Of a stretch of DNA of 64,000 nucleotides, positions 31,896 through 44,442 are shown piece after piece. Source of the DNA: Porogramme epimiltina (Eukaryota > Basidiomycota > Agaricomycetes > Polyporales > Polyporaceae); assembly GCA_900155495.1 (NCBI GenBank), contig FTLJ01000383.1, positions 1-64,000 of the forward strand, written 5' to 3'. Position 1 is the first letter of the stretch. Each line of letters begins with the position of its first letter. The position numbers were made by a program, and so were the translations under genes. Below the pieces are notes generated by a model, which saw nothing but the letters and a program-made list of their open reading frames with translations, did not search any database and had not been told where the DNA came from.

Positions 31896-33997
31896 GGCGG
31901 GTTAGGTTTCCTAACGTCGTGCCATTTCAAGCGTCGTTAGTGGAGGGATGGAGGGGTGGGTGAGCAGAAATCTAACCTCGCTGAGACCGTTAAAGTCAAG
32001 GGCAAAGGCTGAGGATGGTGAAGGGTGGCCATGGTCACTTATATACACCGTCGGACCTTTAGTTCAGGTTCCGACAATATCCCAATGGTACCAGCCGAAC
32101 TCATGGACCACGAGGCACCATGGCATGTGTAGCTTGAGAGGCAAGCGTCAGAGCTAATGCCGAGGACTCGCGAACGGACGCCCGATGAGCATAGTGGGCT
32201 AGACTGCATCGCTGGGTGGTCTGTGAGCCATTTACGGTCCGCTTTGCTGGGATGCTCGGATAACCTGCCGAGATGCCAGTAACCATGAGCGTCCACTTCT
32301 TTGAGATCTCTAGGCTGCTTTGAGGTTCCGGCCATTGGTACTGTTCTATTCACAGCGCCGTGTATGGTTAGTGAGCTCACAGATTCAGATTGCGACACCA
32401 TCTGTTCAGGGGCAGGAAGCACATCACACAAAGGAAGAGACAGAGAACTCACCGGTACCGAACGGTTAAAGGTAGCTGGTGTTCAGTTATACGTCGCTCG
32501 CCTCCTGTAAATAGCCCATGTGTATGGGGCTCACAGGTTTGTGGGACTCTAGATCTGACTGGGATCATATCGCTCTATGATATCTTTAGGTGGAGCTAAT
32601 ATTATAGAGTAAAATCATCTATCCGTACATGGTGGGCAACGCCGACGATCTCGGCTTCACCATAATTCACACCTGCGCAGGCGTGATCAATCGCGGTGAT
32701 CATACAGAACTTTCCGGCACTTGCTTACCATGAACCTACTTTAAAAGAGCACCACGACTTCTGCAGGTCGGGGAAGAGGGATCTGATTGGACAAAACCAG
32801 ACAAGACGTGTTGATAAGTGGCTAGTTTTGAGAAGCTTTGGGTGGACGTACTTATTATATCAGCCACACGGACCACTACTACTCCGCCGAACCAGTACCT
32901 GGTGGCTGGGAAGTGCCCTCGCAGCGGGGAAGTCTGAGTCGCCACGAGGCCCATCGGTCGCGTGGCGCTCACGTGATGCTCCGGGGGCCGGGTCGAGGTG
33001 GCTGTGATGTTTTCCCGGCCGCTGGCGCTCCGTCGGGACCGGGCGTCTACACCACTACTTTCCGTCAACACATGCACGTTGTTCAACTTCTTCCATGTGG
33101 ACCGCTTCGCTCTTTAGCGCGTTAATATTTGTGGTGTGTGGTGTGCCGACAAGTTATCCTCATGAGCTATAAATGGGTCTCGGGGTTTGATTGACTAACC
33201 CTACATTGACGCTGTGGAATCGTCAGGTGTCCTCAACCAAACACTACTCGTGGTTCAAGCGTCCAGATTTTCAAGATCAAGCCGAATCCATGCCATGGTT
33301 CTGGTATTCGACGGTATATGCCGTTGAGATAATCCAATAACAAGCACAAACAAGCCACCACCGAGAGATGTCAACCACTTCGACCCCATGCGTGGATGAT
33401 AACAACGGTGTGTCCCCGCCAACAGTGTGCCGATTCCTACCAAGAAGTTCTTACTTCTGCTATTCATAAACCACTTGTTTCAGACCTCTCCCCTGGTCGC
33501 TGCGGCGGGGTGGTCCGTTTGATAGGCAACTAGGCCAAGGGTTCGTCATGGGATCATGCATCTCCCGCTCTGTACCCGACCCACGCCCACCCTGATAGAC
33601 TTTGTACTCGCCCCTTGCTTTGGTACTCATCCATTCCATCTTCTGAGTCTCACGGGCCTGAGAGTTACGCGTCTCATTCCCTCCTCTTTTCCACTTACCT
33701 CTTCTCCTCCCCCTCCACCTTTGGGTCTGACGGACTCACATAGATACTGCCACGCGCTACCCCATGGTATGTCTCTCACGATCTACGTGCCTTCCCGCCT
33801 TCTCTTTCCCGTTCGCGTAACCGCTACTGAATTGCATGACAGGTTTGTGACCGGTCTCATGCGATCTTCCTGCTTACCGGATGCGCATCGCGTGCGCCCT
33901 AACGCGGGGAGCGGAACGGATATAGACAACGGAGGTGTGCGGACGGAGGTATTGGACTCGCCCATTCACGCCCGTTCTTTGGCCATCGTCTTTCCTC
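31896..33997. other. Long intergenic region, about 2.1 kb
   Basis: No frame above about 115 codons has splice support or familiar motifs. The left end is the promoter of the secreted-peptide gene (-). The right end, rich in CT runs (33.55-33.8 kb), is the likely promoter and leader of the DUF6533 gene (+). Confidence 0.45.
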
Positions 33998-35807
33998 ATG
34001 TCCGCCACCAGCAATGCAACAGTGATCAAGAACTATGCGACTTTGTGAGTTTATCCCCTTACTACTAGTACCTGGAAGAGCAGGGAACGTGACACTCGCA
34101 ACGGTATGACAGCGTGCAGGGACAATATTATAGCGTCGCTGCCAGAGGTGCGTCTTCCGAGTATACGCCGTAGCCTATTCCCTATGCCTACTATACGTCC
34201 CTCCAGCTCTGTACCTGTTCGACTTCTTCATCACCTTCGACCGCGAGGTGGAATACATCTGGGGCAAGAAGCTTTCTGTGGCTTCCACGATCTTCCTCTT
34301 GAACCGTTACCTCAACCTCCTGATCACAATCCTGGAACTTATCGAACAAGCGCCCTTTCAGACACCCGAGGTATGTCAGAGGTACTAGTCTGTGTGATCG
34401 AAGCGACTAATGCTTTATTATAGAGGTATTTTTCGTCTAGCCGACCTGCCGATCTCATATTAATAAGGATGTAGTTGTCCTCCTGTAATCCGCGTTCTTC
34501 AATCACTGCTTATTTTCTCGGCTATATGCGTGGCGGGCAAGTGATATTTACACTCGGTTTCTTGTAGGCATACTGAATTACTTACGCCTAACAGTTTTCG
34601 CTTCCCTTCGTGTGTACGCCACCTGGTCGTGCGATTGGCGTCCTGCGCTTCCGGTGTTGCTTCTGGCTTTGGCTACCCCAGCTTGCAATATGGTACGCCG
34701 GACCCGGACGTTCTATAGGACAACATCTGATGATTTTTCTTGCACAGTTCATGGATATTCGCGGCACTCCCATACCCGCTCCTCGGCCATCTGTAGGGTG
34801 TGCCATTAATCCCAACATAAGCCCCAATGTATTCAGCCAGTAAGCTACCCTCTATTCCCCATTCTCTGTATCTAATGTCGTTCGCAGGAGTAAGCCAATG
34901 TGACGCAATGCATATCACGAGCTCTGTCTCATACTTTTCCGACCTCCAGTCACAATCGTCGCACGTGTCACCACAACTGCTTACGACTTCCTTATCGTTC
35001 TATTCACATTCCTAAAGACAGTGGAAGTACGGCGGACAGCATTCAATTTAGACATGAATCCAAGTATAACCGTGCTATTATTACGAGATGGTCCGTGGCT
35101 CTAGGATTTCTACACATCCGATAGTCGTACTCTAACCTTTTTTCGACGCCACAGGGACAATGTACTTCCTGTAAGTATGGTCACCTGTGAGACTCTAATT
35201 GCTCACGCACATGGTTGCCATCAGCCTACTGCTTGCGATAAACGTTGCGCAGATAGTTATCTCGGCCGAAGTCCCGGTGTGTGTCCTCCACCTGGCCGCG
35301 TGCATGTGGCTAATCCTGTGTACACGAAGGGCAACAACCTAATCGCCTTCTTCATATCTCCGTACGGCCTATTCATATCTTTATCTATCTTCACGAGTCT
35401 TATTTCTGTCTATCTCCACTAGGCTTACCGCGATTCTCATCACACGATTCCTCCTCAACCTCCGACAAGTAGCCCAAACTACCGCAGCGCGTGCTAATGC
35501 ACCGCCCGCCACTTTATCTACCACAAACTTTTCGACACACTTCCCAACCTGGAGCGTGCACCTCTCAGGAGGTGTGCTAGGCAATATGGGCGCACCTCTG
35601 CGATCAGGGTTCGACGTGGACGCCTCGGATTATGACGTCTACGACGAGAAGTTGCAGCTTGTCGACGAGCCGTTTCTTGTGGGCCTCCCCGGCTCCGCAG
35701 AGGGGTCGGATTCATGCAAGGACATGGATGGGCCTGTATGTGTTTCCGTTGCAGAAGTGAGGCGGTCTTTCTACAGAGATGAGGTGGAGCTGGAGGAGAT
35801 CGCATGA
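33998..35807 (+). CDS. DUF6533 domain multi-pass membrane protein
   Basis: DUF6533 proteins are multi-helix membrane proteins expanded in mushroom-forming fungi, with unknown function. The gene starts MSATSNATVIKNYAT and continues through short exons. Exon 3 carries the domain core: LYLFDFFITFDREVEYIWGK, KLSVASTIFLLNRYLNLL. Later exons give FASLRVYATWSCDWRPALP, PRPSVGCAINPNISPNVF, TIVARVTTTAYDFLIVLFTF, LLLRDGTMYFLLLLAINVAQ and LTAILITRFLLNLRQ. A long hydrophilic tail ends ...EVELEEIA at 35807. About nine introns are used. One junction, between SPNVFS and TIVARV near 34.84-34.97 kb, could not be put in phase. It may hide a small exon or a lesion. All other joins are in frame. Confidence 0.78.
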
Positions 35808-36393
35808 GCTTGTTGGTTCTGTCGCCGTGTATGTTTTTTTACCTTGGGGTCAAAGGTCGTTTCGCGGAGGCGTTCAGACAACTTCGCCACATGTTCGTAA
35901 TACTCTTGGGCTAGTTGCTAGCACTGTTAATGATATACCCTTAGAAACACACAGAGGTTTCATCACGCATATCTTCGATGGGACCCAAGGGAGAGATATT
36001 CAATGAATAATCATGTCAAAGGCTAAATCAAGTCGTATAGGAAACCGCTGCCTTTGGGAGCGGGAACGTCATTGGTGTCACCCGCGGTCCGGCTCGGCCC
36101 GAGAACGTCATGCAACTCAACGGATTTCGCGTGACGATGCGATTCCAGGTTGATGTGAAACTACTACTCATACTGAATACCGAGAAGCCGGGGCAAGTAG
36201 TGTCATTTGATGTACTGATATAGGTGCACACATTGACCCCCTTTATAGTGTGATTGTGGAAGAAGTGGTGGTCGTGACCATGGAAACGTCAACTCATCCC
36301 GAACCGCATCATAGTATTGGCGATTTGGAGCCCACGCTGGATCGCAATTCACAAAGAAATGGAGAACACACCGGTCGGGAAGAAACAAAACCA
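35808..36393. other. Intergenic
   Basis: Downstream flank of the DUF6533 gene and promoter of the deacetylase. Short ORFs only. Confidence 0.5.
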
Positions 36394-37943
36394 ATGGACT
36401 CACCCCCACCACGAGTATCATATCTAGTGTCTAACGAGCTTGTTAAAGTGAGCTTCCTGCTTGTACATGATGAATTGACCATGATCATCTAAGGGGTTTG
36501 TCGAAGGTTTCTTCCTTGCTACCATCCAACAAAAACCGCTCCCTTCTCGTCCATACTCTCGTGAAGGAATTTGGACTTCTTTCACAGGACGTATTGGGTG
36601 GGAGGAGGATTCAGGTGGTGCAACCCACGCCCGCCAACGTCAGAGAACTCACTACTTACCATGATCGCGCATTTATCGAGCTCCTACTAAGTGAGAAAGG
36701 GGGTACAGTGGGAAACGAGGGTGAGGAGTATGGACTCGAAGAGGTCTGTCTATGCATACAACTTTGCTCAGAGTGACATGTCCAATGGAATCACATCTTT
36801 AGGACTGTCCGGCATTTCCCCGACTCGCTGACTACGTACGCCTGGTTGCGGGGGCTTCAGTGTCAGGTATGCAACACCGATCAACATAGCCTGCACATAT
36901 CTCACGCCAACTTAACTGAAGCTGCAAAGACCCTTCGTGACAACCTAGCTGACATCGCTATATGCTGGGATGGCGGTAGGTACGAGCATTGCGCGTCGCG
37001 CGGTAGTTGTTTATCTGACTTTCTCATTCAGGCATCATGCCCAGAAAGCTCAGGCCTCGGGCTTTTGCTACGTAGCAGACTGCGTCCTGGCCATCCTGAT
37101 GCTCAAGAAACCACAGACCGCGGTAGCAGGTCAACCTCTCATCAAACCACGAGTCATGTACCTCGATGTCGACCTGCACTTCTCGGATGGCGTCTCCCAG
37201 GCTTTCCTGTCTTCTTCCTCCGGGTCGTCCTCGCCTCAAGTCCTTACACTCTCCATCCACCACGAAGCCCCGGGCTTCTTCCCTGTTTCAGATCTCGCCC
37301 TTCTCACCGACCCCTCAAGCCCCGACTTCGACCCCTTCACACTGTCGCTACCTCTCGAGCGTGGGGCGTCGCGTGCGACGTTTGCGCGGATATGGCCGCT
37401 CGTAGAGCGCGTGAAGGATGCGTTCCGGCCAGACTACGTTGTCATGCAGTGCGGCGTGGACGGCCTCGCCGGAGATCCATACGCGACGTGGAACTGGTCT
37501 CTAGGTGACGGGGAGGGCTCACTGGGGTGGTGCGTCGAGCGGGTATGCGGATGGGGGTGCAAGACACTGCTCCTTGGAGGAGGTTTGTGTGTTCTAGCCT
37601 ATGAAAACTGAAACTGACTTCGCTGCTTCTAGGAGGTTATAACTCGCCGAACGTGGCTCGCGCGTGGACCTACCTGACTTCTGTAGCAGTACGTCCATGG
37701 GGTCCTTCCCTATATACCTCATCTGCTAATTCGCGTTAGATGGGGCGTCCACTTCCACTAGATGCGGATATCCCTGACCACGGTGCTTTCCCGCTCTATG
37801 CACCGTCGTTCATCCTCAACGTTCCCGCAAGCACACAGCAAGATCGCAACACCGATGCCCATCTCAAGCGGGTAGAGGGCGTCTTCGACCATGTAGTCGA
37901 AGCGATTTACGAGAGAATGGAGCATGTCGCGAGGCCTTCGTGA
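36394..37943 (+). CDS. HOS1: Class I histone deacetylase, HOS1/HDAC8-like
   Basis: A zinc-dependent lysine deacetylase, expected in the nucleus. Seven exons (36394-36447, 36507-36743, 36803-36866, 36922-36979, 37032-37582, 37633-37688, 37740-37943) give 407 residues with all phases correct. Visible landmarks: VSYLVSNELVKVSSLLP at the start, then WDGGRHHAQKAQASGFCYVA with the paired active-site histidines. YLDVDLHFSDGVSQAF provides the Asp and His zinc ligands, VVMQCGVDGLAGDP the third zinc Asp, and LLLGGGGYN the catalytic tyrosine. The usual D-x-H-H-G-D loop reads D-L-H-F-S-D here. The second His is not a zinc ligand, so activity is likely retained. A Ser/Gly insert (SSSSGSSSP) follows the loop. 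It converges on the OPT gene, with stops about 165 bases apart. Confidence 0.9.
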
Positions 37944-38107
37944 GCGTCATAGCAGCAGTTGAGATCGACGTCCACTTTCCATACTCGTGTCTAGATGAAG
38001 AAAATGTCGTAATGCCATCTATGAATACACAGGTCGTACAAACAAGTTTTGATCATTAACGTAACCCTCCAGAAAACATTAAATGCAGATACACGTGTCA
38101 TATAAGA

Positions 38108-41100
38108 TCACGACGTCGACGCACACCGGTCGACGGACAGCTTCGAGGGGTCGGGGTTGCCCCACCTGCGCATAAGTTGATTAATACGACCATCCTACTC
38201 TCAATGCGAAGTCGAGGGCGCTCACCAGTAGGGGAAATCAACCGCATTCCCGCTCGCACCGAACACGGCGAAACTGAGAATGAACAGGATGACCTGGCTA
38301 CCGCCGTCAAGCGCAGCGGACGTGAGGTAGTTGTACTTCTTGAACCACTGAGGGCGGTGCTTGCGCGCCCACCACTGCGACGCGAAGCCGATGACGACGC
38401 ACGACCACCACTGGCCGTTGACGGAGTACGGGAGGTAGCCGATGTAGAGCGCGATGATGGGCGTGTGGACGAAAGCCGCCGCGCGCTGGATCCACGAGCC
38501 GCGCGGCGCGAACTTGTGCGCGAGCCAGAAGGGGAGGGGGAAGATGAGGCCGATGAAGCACGCGAAGCCGATGAGGTAGTACGCCTTGCCGAACGTGAAG
38601 AGCTCCTTGCCGAGCGCGCCGAGGGCGACCGAGTTGGAGTTGTAGCTCTGGATGATCCAGCCGCTCCACACGCGGGTACCGATGGGGTCGATGAGCGCAG
38701 CGCGGTTGTTGGAAACAATGGTGGCCATCACTGTGCAAGGGTCAGATGGCGTCTCGGTCTGGCGAAGTACGGAGACGTACTTGTGTAGTTGAAGATGGAG
38801 CCAACAATGGAACCAGCCATCTGCGCCCAGAAGGTCGCACGGGGAGGAAGCTTGGTGTACTGGCCGAGCTTGAGGTCCTGGAGCATCGCAATCGTCTGGT
38901 ACGCCGAGGAGTTACCGTACAGGTTGGAGTACATGACGGCACTGCAATGCAGATATAAGATATCATCATAGTTTTGATAAAACGTATCAGACTTACACAG
39001 GCTGGCCAGGGTGGACGAACGCCGACAGCAGGTAGATCACATACTTAATCTGGATCTGGAAGCCAGTGGTCGCGGTGACTTCGCAGTGTCTCAGCAACGT
39101 TTGTGACATACAATAGACTTCGCGTTACTCACTGAAACCAATGCAGACTGAGAGAAGGGCGCTGATGATGGTGAACGTGATGATGCTCCACGCGGGCAGG
39201 AGCCAGTCACCCTTGTTGTACTATTGCAATTGGCCATCAGCATTAGCACTAACTGTCCGAAGGTACCACGCACACTGCAGCCGATGCCGATCGCGAGGGA
39301 GCAGACGAAGATGCCGCCGTACCACCACTGCGGAACCTCAGGGTACTTCTTCATCTCTGGCAGTAAATACGTTTGTCAGTGTCCGCTGCATATGAGACCA
39401 GGCGGTGGCAGCACTCACCCTTGTAGTGCGGGTCATCGATGTCCTGAGACCCATGCAAGAAACGCATGCTGCCGAACGCGTCCTTGAGCTCCCTCCAGTT
39501 CCAAAGGAGAACGTGCGTGATCGCGGCGCCGAGACTGAAGTTGTAGCACATCTGCGAGATCGCGTAGGTGGTCGTGTACCGGGGGAGACCGACGTCCGCG
39601 AGCTTGCTCGCGTCGAGCGTGTTCTGGGGAGTGAGGATCGCAGTCTGGTTGTACGAGCTGCCGTCGTCGGCGAAGAGGGCAGTCGACATCCACGCGATGT
39701 CACGTCCGTTAAAGACGTTATGGTAGTAGGAGAGGGTAAGGACAAGGTAGCCGATGGCCATTCCAACTGTAGAGCAATAAATATCAATATATCACGGGGA
39801 ATGTCGCTCCACTTACGATACGAGTTAACCTCTGCATGAAAGGGGCAGTTAGGGCCAGGAAGTCAAAATGGGTCCGAAGAAGGTACGCACGAGTACGCAA
39901 GGGCCACACGAGCGGGTTTCCTTGAGTGATGAGGGTCCAGCTCGTGCCGAAGCTGAGAAGCCCAATTCCCTCGTTTGAAGAACCAGCGCCGAAGAGGTTC
40001 CGCACGAAAGTGTGGCGGCCGTTGTCCACGAGACAGATGATCGAGATGGCGGTGAGGAGAGGGAAAGGGTACTGGGGAATCCTAGATAGGATGTTAAAAA
40101 AACTGACGCACGACGATAATTAGCAGGCCACATACCACTCCCAGAAGAAGATAGCGCCAAAGATGATCCAGAAGTAACGACTAAGCAAGTGTCAATAAGG
40201 ACATCCAGCATGGTACTAGCCTAAGTACGTACCGCTTCTTCGCGTTCAGGATACCGCCGAAGTGCAGACTCTGCAGAAGGTTGACCACAGAAATGTAGTT
40301 CGGGTAGAACGCGCTGTAAGGCTCGATTAGGGTTCGTCACAGTAGTGAAGTTGCTGGATCGCATACTATGTAGGGTAGACCAGCAGGGTGCGGACTGCCA
40401 AAAGTTGAGTTTGTAATCTGGATGGAGGATAGTTCGCACTTACGAGCACCCGCGACACCGTACCCAATCATCTGGGTGGCGAAGATCTGGAAAATGGCCA
40501 CAGCAGCGTTAAGCTTCACGTTGTAGAACAGATCTGTGCGAACGCTTAGAACATGCTCCTCGAGAAGCCACAAGTCAATGTATAGCTTACCCAGCGCGGC
40601 GATGATCTCCATAGCCACTGCTACCGAAGAGGCGGTCGAAGACATGATGACAATAGCCGTGTGTTCTGCGTGGAGTCAGTGACATGCGGACATGCCGGCA
40701 AAATGCGCAACTCACCCTTGATGTTGAAGGGACCAGGGTTGAGGTACCGCCAATAGCCGGACGAAGGGAACAGCGCTGCATGGTTGTTTAGGGACACGCG
40801 GAGCAATGCACGGAAGGGTGTGCATACAGTGCATGGCGGTTCCAAGGACATAGGCAATGATGAGACAGAACAGCTGCGACACCGACGCGTTCTGGGGCTT
40901 GAACGTGTAGATGGTCGCGAGCACGGAGGTGAACGCAGAAAGACCAATGCCGAGGAAGATCGTCCTGAACGTCAACACTGGCAAGGTCGGGTCGTCCTCC
41001 GCGGAAATGACCTACACCGGCAACACACCAAGGGTCAAACCTTCCTCCCATTGGACGAAGAAAAAAGTACACACCTCCACGGCGACGTCCTCGTCATTCT

Positions 41101-41275
41101 TGATGATGGTGGAGTCAACATCCTCCTCCACGGCGAGCGACTCGACGTCGATCTTCTTCGCGTCGGGCGAGTCGATCTCCTTCATGTCCTTCTCGTTGGA
41201 GCTGAGCGACTCGGTGCGAGGGCGCTCAGGCTCGGCCTCTACGGCCGTGCCAGTGGAACGGTTGAAGAGGGGCAT
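38108..41275 (-). CDS. Oligopeptide transporter, OPT family
   Basis: OPT proteins import small peptides (and in some cases glutathione or metal chelates) with protons across the plasma membrane. About a dozen introns separate exons from MPLFNRSTGTAVEAE at 41275 to ...LSVDRCASTS at 38108. The N-terminal tail is acidic (ESLAVEEDVDSTII). Family landmarks are intact: the NPG-type motif NPGPFNIKEHT, PQYPFPLLTAIS, SYYHNVFNGRDIAWMS, AWMSTALF, KKYPEVPQWWYG, YGNSSAYQTIAMLQDLKLGQ, the KIPPR-type KLPPRATFWAQ, and NPDPSKLS near the end. More than ten hydrophobic segments are visible. No frame break was seen in the exons checked. The substrate cannot be inferred. Confidence 0.9.
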
Positions 41276-42983
41276 CGTCGGGGTCGGTCAGACGAGCAGC
41301 GTCGGCTGGTGTCAAGACCGGGGGAGCGCGAGAGCAGCAGCGGGAGGTGGAGAGCGGCGACCTTCGTCCGGCGAGCCCGTGACGGCAGAGCCGAGAATAT
41401 ATACAGAGGAGCATATGCGCTTTAGGCCGTGGGCGCCGCTATCTCTATCGCTGCGAAGAGGGACGCGCGATAAGACATTCGCGTCCGGGGAGGAAGACCT
41501 GATTAGCAGCACTCATTGGCAACTGTTTATCTCCACTGCAAGCTTGTCCATCAGATATGCGATAGGTCTGCTGACACGAAAGAACCGCTCACGATTTGTG
41601 CGAGGAAGACATGGACATTGAACTCACGCCTGTCTCGGGCACCAGGTGGTCGGGCACACGACGGTCTGGTCGAGCGGTCGAGAGGAGTAGCAGACGCCCG
41701 TGAACCGCCCGTGCCCGAAAAGCGCACAAGTGCTTGTGCCGAGTGGGGTCCGGGCTCTGCCGTGGGCGCCGCTCGCACGCGCTCATATCGCGTCGGCGGG
41801 CTGTGGCTGAGCTTCTCGCCAAGTCGATAAAAAAACTTTGCGATCCAGGAACCCCCGCTCGAGAGCTTGTAAAACACGGCTCCACGGCAAATAACAGCTT
41901 ATGCAGGACAGCTCGTCTACCCCGCCCAGATATAGTCTACATCTCCTCGAAAGAACCATTAGGCCGATGGTGGCACGCCGTTATCGCGGCCCTCTCGCTG
42001 CGTCTCGAATCTCACTCGCCCCGCCGGGGGTTGATCTGGGCTGATGCCCCGCTTCGATAGGCACAGACGCAGCACAAACCTATCCCAAGTACATATCCGT
42101 TCGTCCAGGGCCTCTCGGCATCCTTCGCGAACATCGCTCGCGCCACAAAGTAATGCATAGGTTTGCCAGTATTGAGCCCTGCGCGGCTGCAAAAACATGA
42201 TGCATCTAGAACCAAGCGGTGGCAGATGCGCTCGTCGAGTGATAACGCGGGGATTAGGGTCCGGTGCCCGCATACCTAAGCGAGTTGAGCTCGATCATAC
42301 ATATACTGTACCACAGATCGCCCACTCCACGCCTACAAGAACACAGATCGTGCCTTACCTCCACTCGCTCTCTTGCGTCGAAATGCTGCGCGCGATAATC
42401 TGCGACAGCCAGATGCACTCGCCCGAAAAAGGTTTCGCATTGTTGCTCAAAGCTGAGCAAGTCTTCCGACCGGGGATTTTAGGATGACCAACGTATAGAT
42501 GATCAACTCCGCTTTCCCCGAAATGTTGATTTTGAGGTCGGCGTTGAGACGCCGCGTGGACGTGGACGGTCTTTGCCCTTGATCATTACTCGCTAGTATG
42601 AATTTGTTCATCGCACTATCTTCCTCCGAGTCATATGTCAAGAGTCTCACAAGGAACGTTGCTGCTGCAGCGGCTACTCGCACACGATTATTACCACACA
42701 CTAGACTAGAAAAGGCGCGTTCAAGAACAGAAGAAGGTCCGCTGTGCAGATTCGGTCTTTCTCGATGTGGTGACCTACACAGACGCCCAAGAGTTCGTCA
42801 AATTTTTGGTACGTCTATTGATGTTACCCCCCGATGACACTGAACCACTACATGAGCGTAGTAGGTGTGCTTGCAGTTTTGAATGGGCTCACATGCCGAT
42901 TTCCTCCACATGCGGCGTACACTCCAGGCCTGTCATATTTTGGCTAAAATCCCCATAAAAACATGCAGTATGCCAACCGCAGC
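41276..42983. other. Intergenic, OPT promoter and unassigned sequence
   Basis: About 1.7 kb between the OPT start and the GNAT stop. Only unsupported ORFs. One copy of a 19-nt direct repeat lies at 42340-42358. Confidence 0.45.
42340..42358 (+). repeat. 19-nt direct repeat, copy 1
   Basis: AACACAGATCGTGCCTTAC is identical to the block at 44346-44364. The two copies lie either side of the GNAT gene. Confidence 0.6.
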
Positions 42984-43820
42984 TCAAGGAGCGTGTATCT
43001 TCCACCCCGGCACGCAGGTCTTCTCCGCAACGCCTCCCTCCCAGTCATCCCAACATACCGCGAGCATCAACGAGTCGCGTCCCTCCTTCTCCGGAATAGG
43101 GTCCCCCGGGCGCACCCCACGCCCGCTCCCGACCTTGCCCGGCGGCAGGATGCGCTGCCAGCGTATGACGCCCTCGAGGACGAACCCCATCCTCCGCGCG
43201 AGCGCCGCCGACGCCGTGTTGTGCGAGTGCGTCTGCCACTGCAGGCGGCGCAGCCCCAGCCCGCCCTCGGCTGGGACCGCGAGGCAGAACTGCATGAGCA
43301 GCGCGGCCGCGGCGGCCATGAGCCCCGTGCGCTGGAAACGCGGCGCGGTGATGAGCAGGCCGATTTCGGCGCTGAGGCTCGCGGGGTCCGCGTTCAACAG
43401 GCCGGTGAGGCCTGCCAGTGGCGGCTCCGACTCGGGAGCTGAGCCTGGCGACGACGATGTTGCTTGTTTGTCGAAGATGGCGTAGGCGAGGACACCGCGG
43501 TCGGCCTTGGAGCGCGTGTCGAGGTACGTTCCGAGCGCTGCGGCAGTGTCGAATGGGCCGAAGCCAAGGAAGGTGTAGAGCTCCGGCGCGGATTGTGTGC
43601 CTTCGAAGAGCGCGGCACTGTGCTGCGCGGGCTGTATGCGCGCGGTGTGTCAGAAATGCTCGTTGAAACGCGTAGGTACTTTGGCGCAAGGGATTAACAC
43701 CGCGAAACTGGCATGTCCACGTACAATGAACGGCACGAGCTTAACGCGATCGTTCTCCAGCTCGCGTACTGCCTCGGGGTAAGAGAAGTTGAAGTCGTAT
43801 GGCCCCTCGAGAGAAGTCAT
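42984..43820 (-). CDS. GNAT-family N-acetyltransferase (RimJ/RimL type)
   Basis: GNAT enzymes move an acetyl group from acetyl-CoA to an amine. Two exons (43820-43725, 43631-42984) give 247 residues. The start MTSLEGPYDFNFSYPE is preferred over an upstream Met because the added part is hydrophobic and ill-fitting. The fold is followed through RVKLVPFI, GTYLDTRSKADRGVLAYAIF, LTGLLNADPASLSAEIGLL, FQRTGLMAAAAALLMQF (the acetyl-CoA-binding R/Q-x-x-G-x-A-like region) and LQWQTHSHNTASAALARRMG, then FVLEGVIRW. This order matches the Acetyltransf_3 group that acts on small molecules or protein N-termini. The intron is 93 nt. The substrate is unknown. Confidence 0.83.
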
Positions 43821-44442
43821 ATTGGCGTGTTTTGATGGGGTCTTGCAGGTCAAGAATATGTGCGTCGTGTGAAGTATACGACACCAAAGCAAAGAGACTG
43901 AGGATATCCCTCAGGTGCGCGTCGTGATGAGGTCCTATAAAGTTCATTTGGGAGTCATAATACAATGGGCATCGAGTCATTGCCTTGACAGGTGTGTTGC
44001 CGACCTTCAAGGTACTCAGAGTTGAACTGTTGATTCTCGCGTTCCAGGACGCCGTTGGCTTTGGTTGGCCCTCAGGAGAGCAAGGAAATAATCGAGTCAT
44101 AGGAGAGACTTTCGGCGATCCAAGTTGCCCAGCGAGTAGAACGCTTGATTTGATGACGTCATTGATCAAACTCGAGGATTATTGCCAAATTGATCGTATG
44201 TTTCGTAACTTCGAATTCAGCCTTGGGAGCCATTACAGAACTACTAAGATAAGATTGCCTGTGCTTGTGGTACATACGGACCTGATAACATTGCGCCTCG
44301 TACAGAACGTCCGTGCCACCCATTATCCACCCCACCTTCGTATAAAACACAGATCGTGCCTTACACTCTATCTGTTATCTCGACCCCTCCTCCGCAGCTT
44401 CTCTTGCCTCCCGAGTCCTTCCCGACCCCGGAAGCCCAGACT
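43821..44442. other. Intergenic, GNAT promoter
   Basis: Contains TATAAAA at 44341-44347, directly next to the second copy of the 19-nt repeat. ORFs on both strands are unsupported. Confidence 0.5.
44346..44364 (+). repeat. 19-nt direct repeat, copy 2
   Basis: Identical to 42340-42358; see the partner entry. It overlaps the end of a TATAAAA sequence. Confidence 0.6.

Noticed and set aside
43045..43689. 214-codon minus-strand frame over the GNAT gene
   Set aside because: The same strand in another frame, His/Arg-rich; the GNAT frame has the family motifs.
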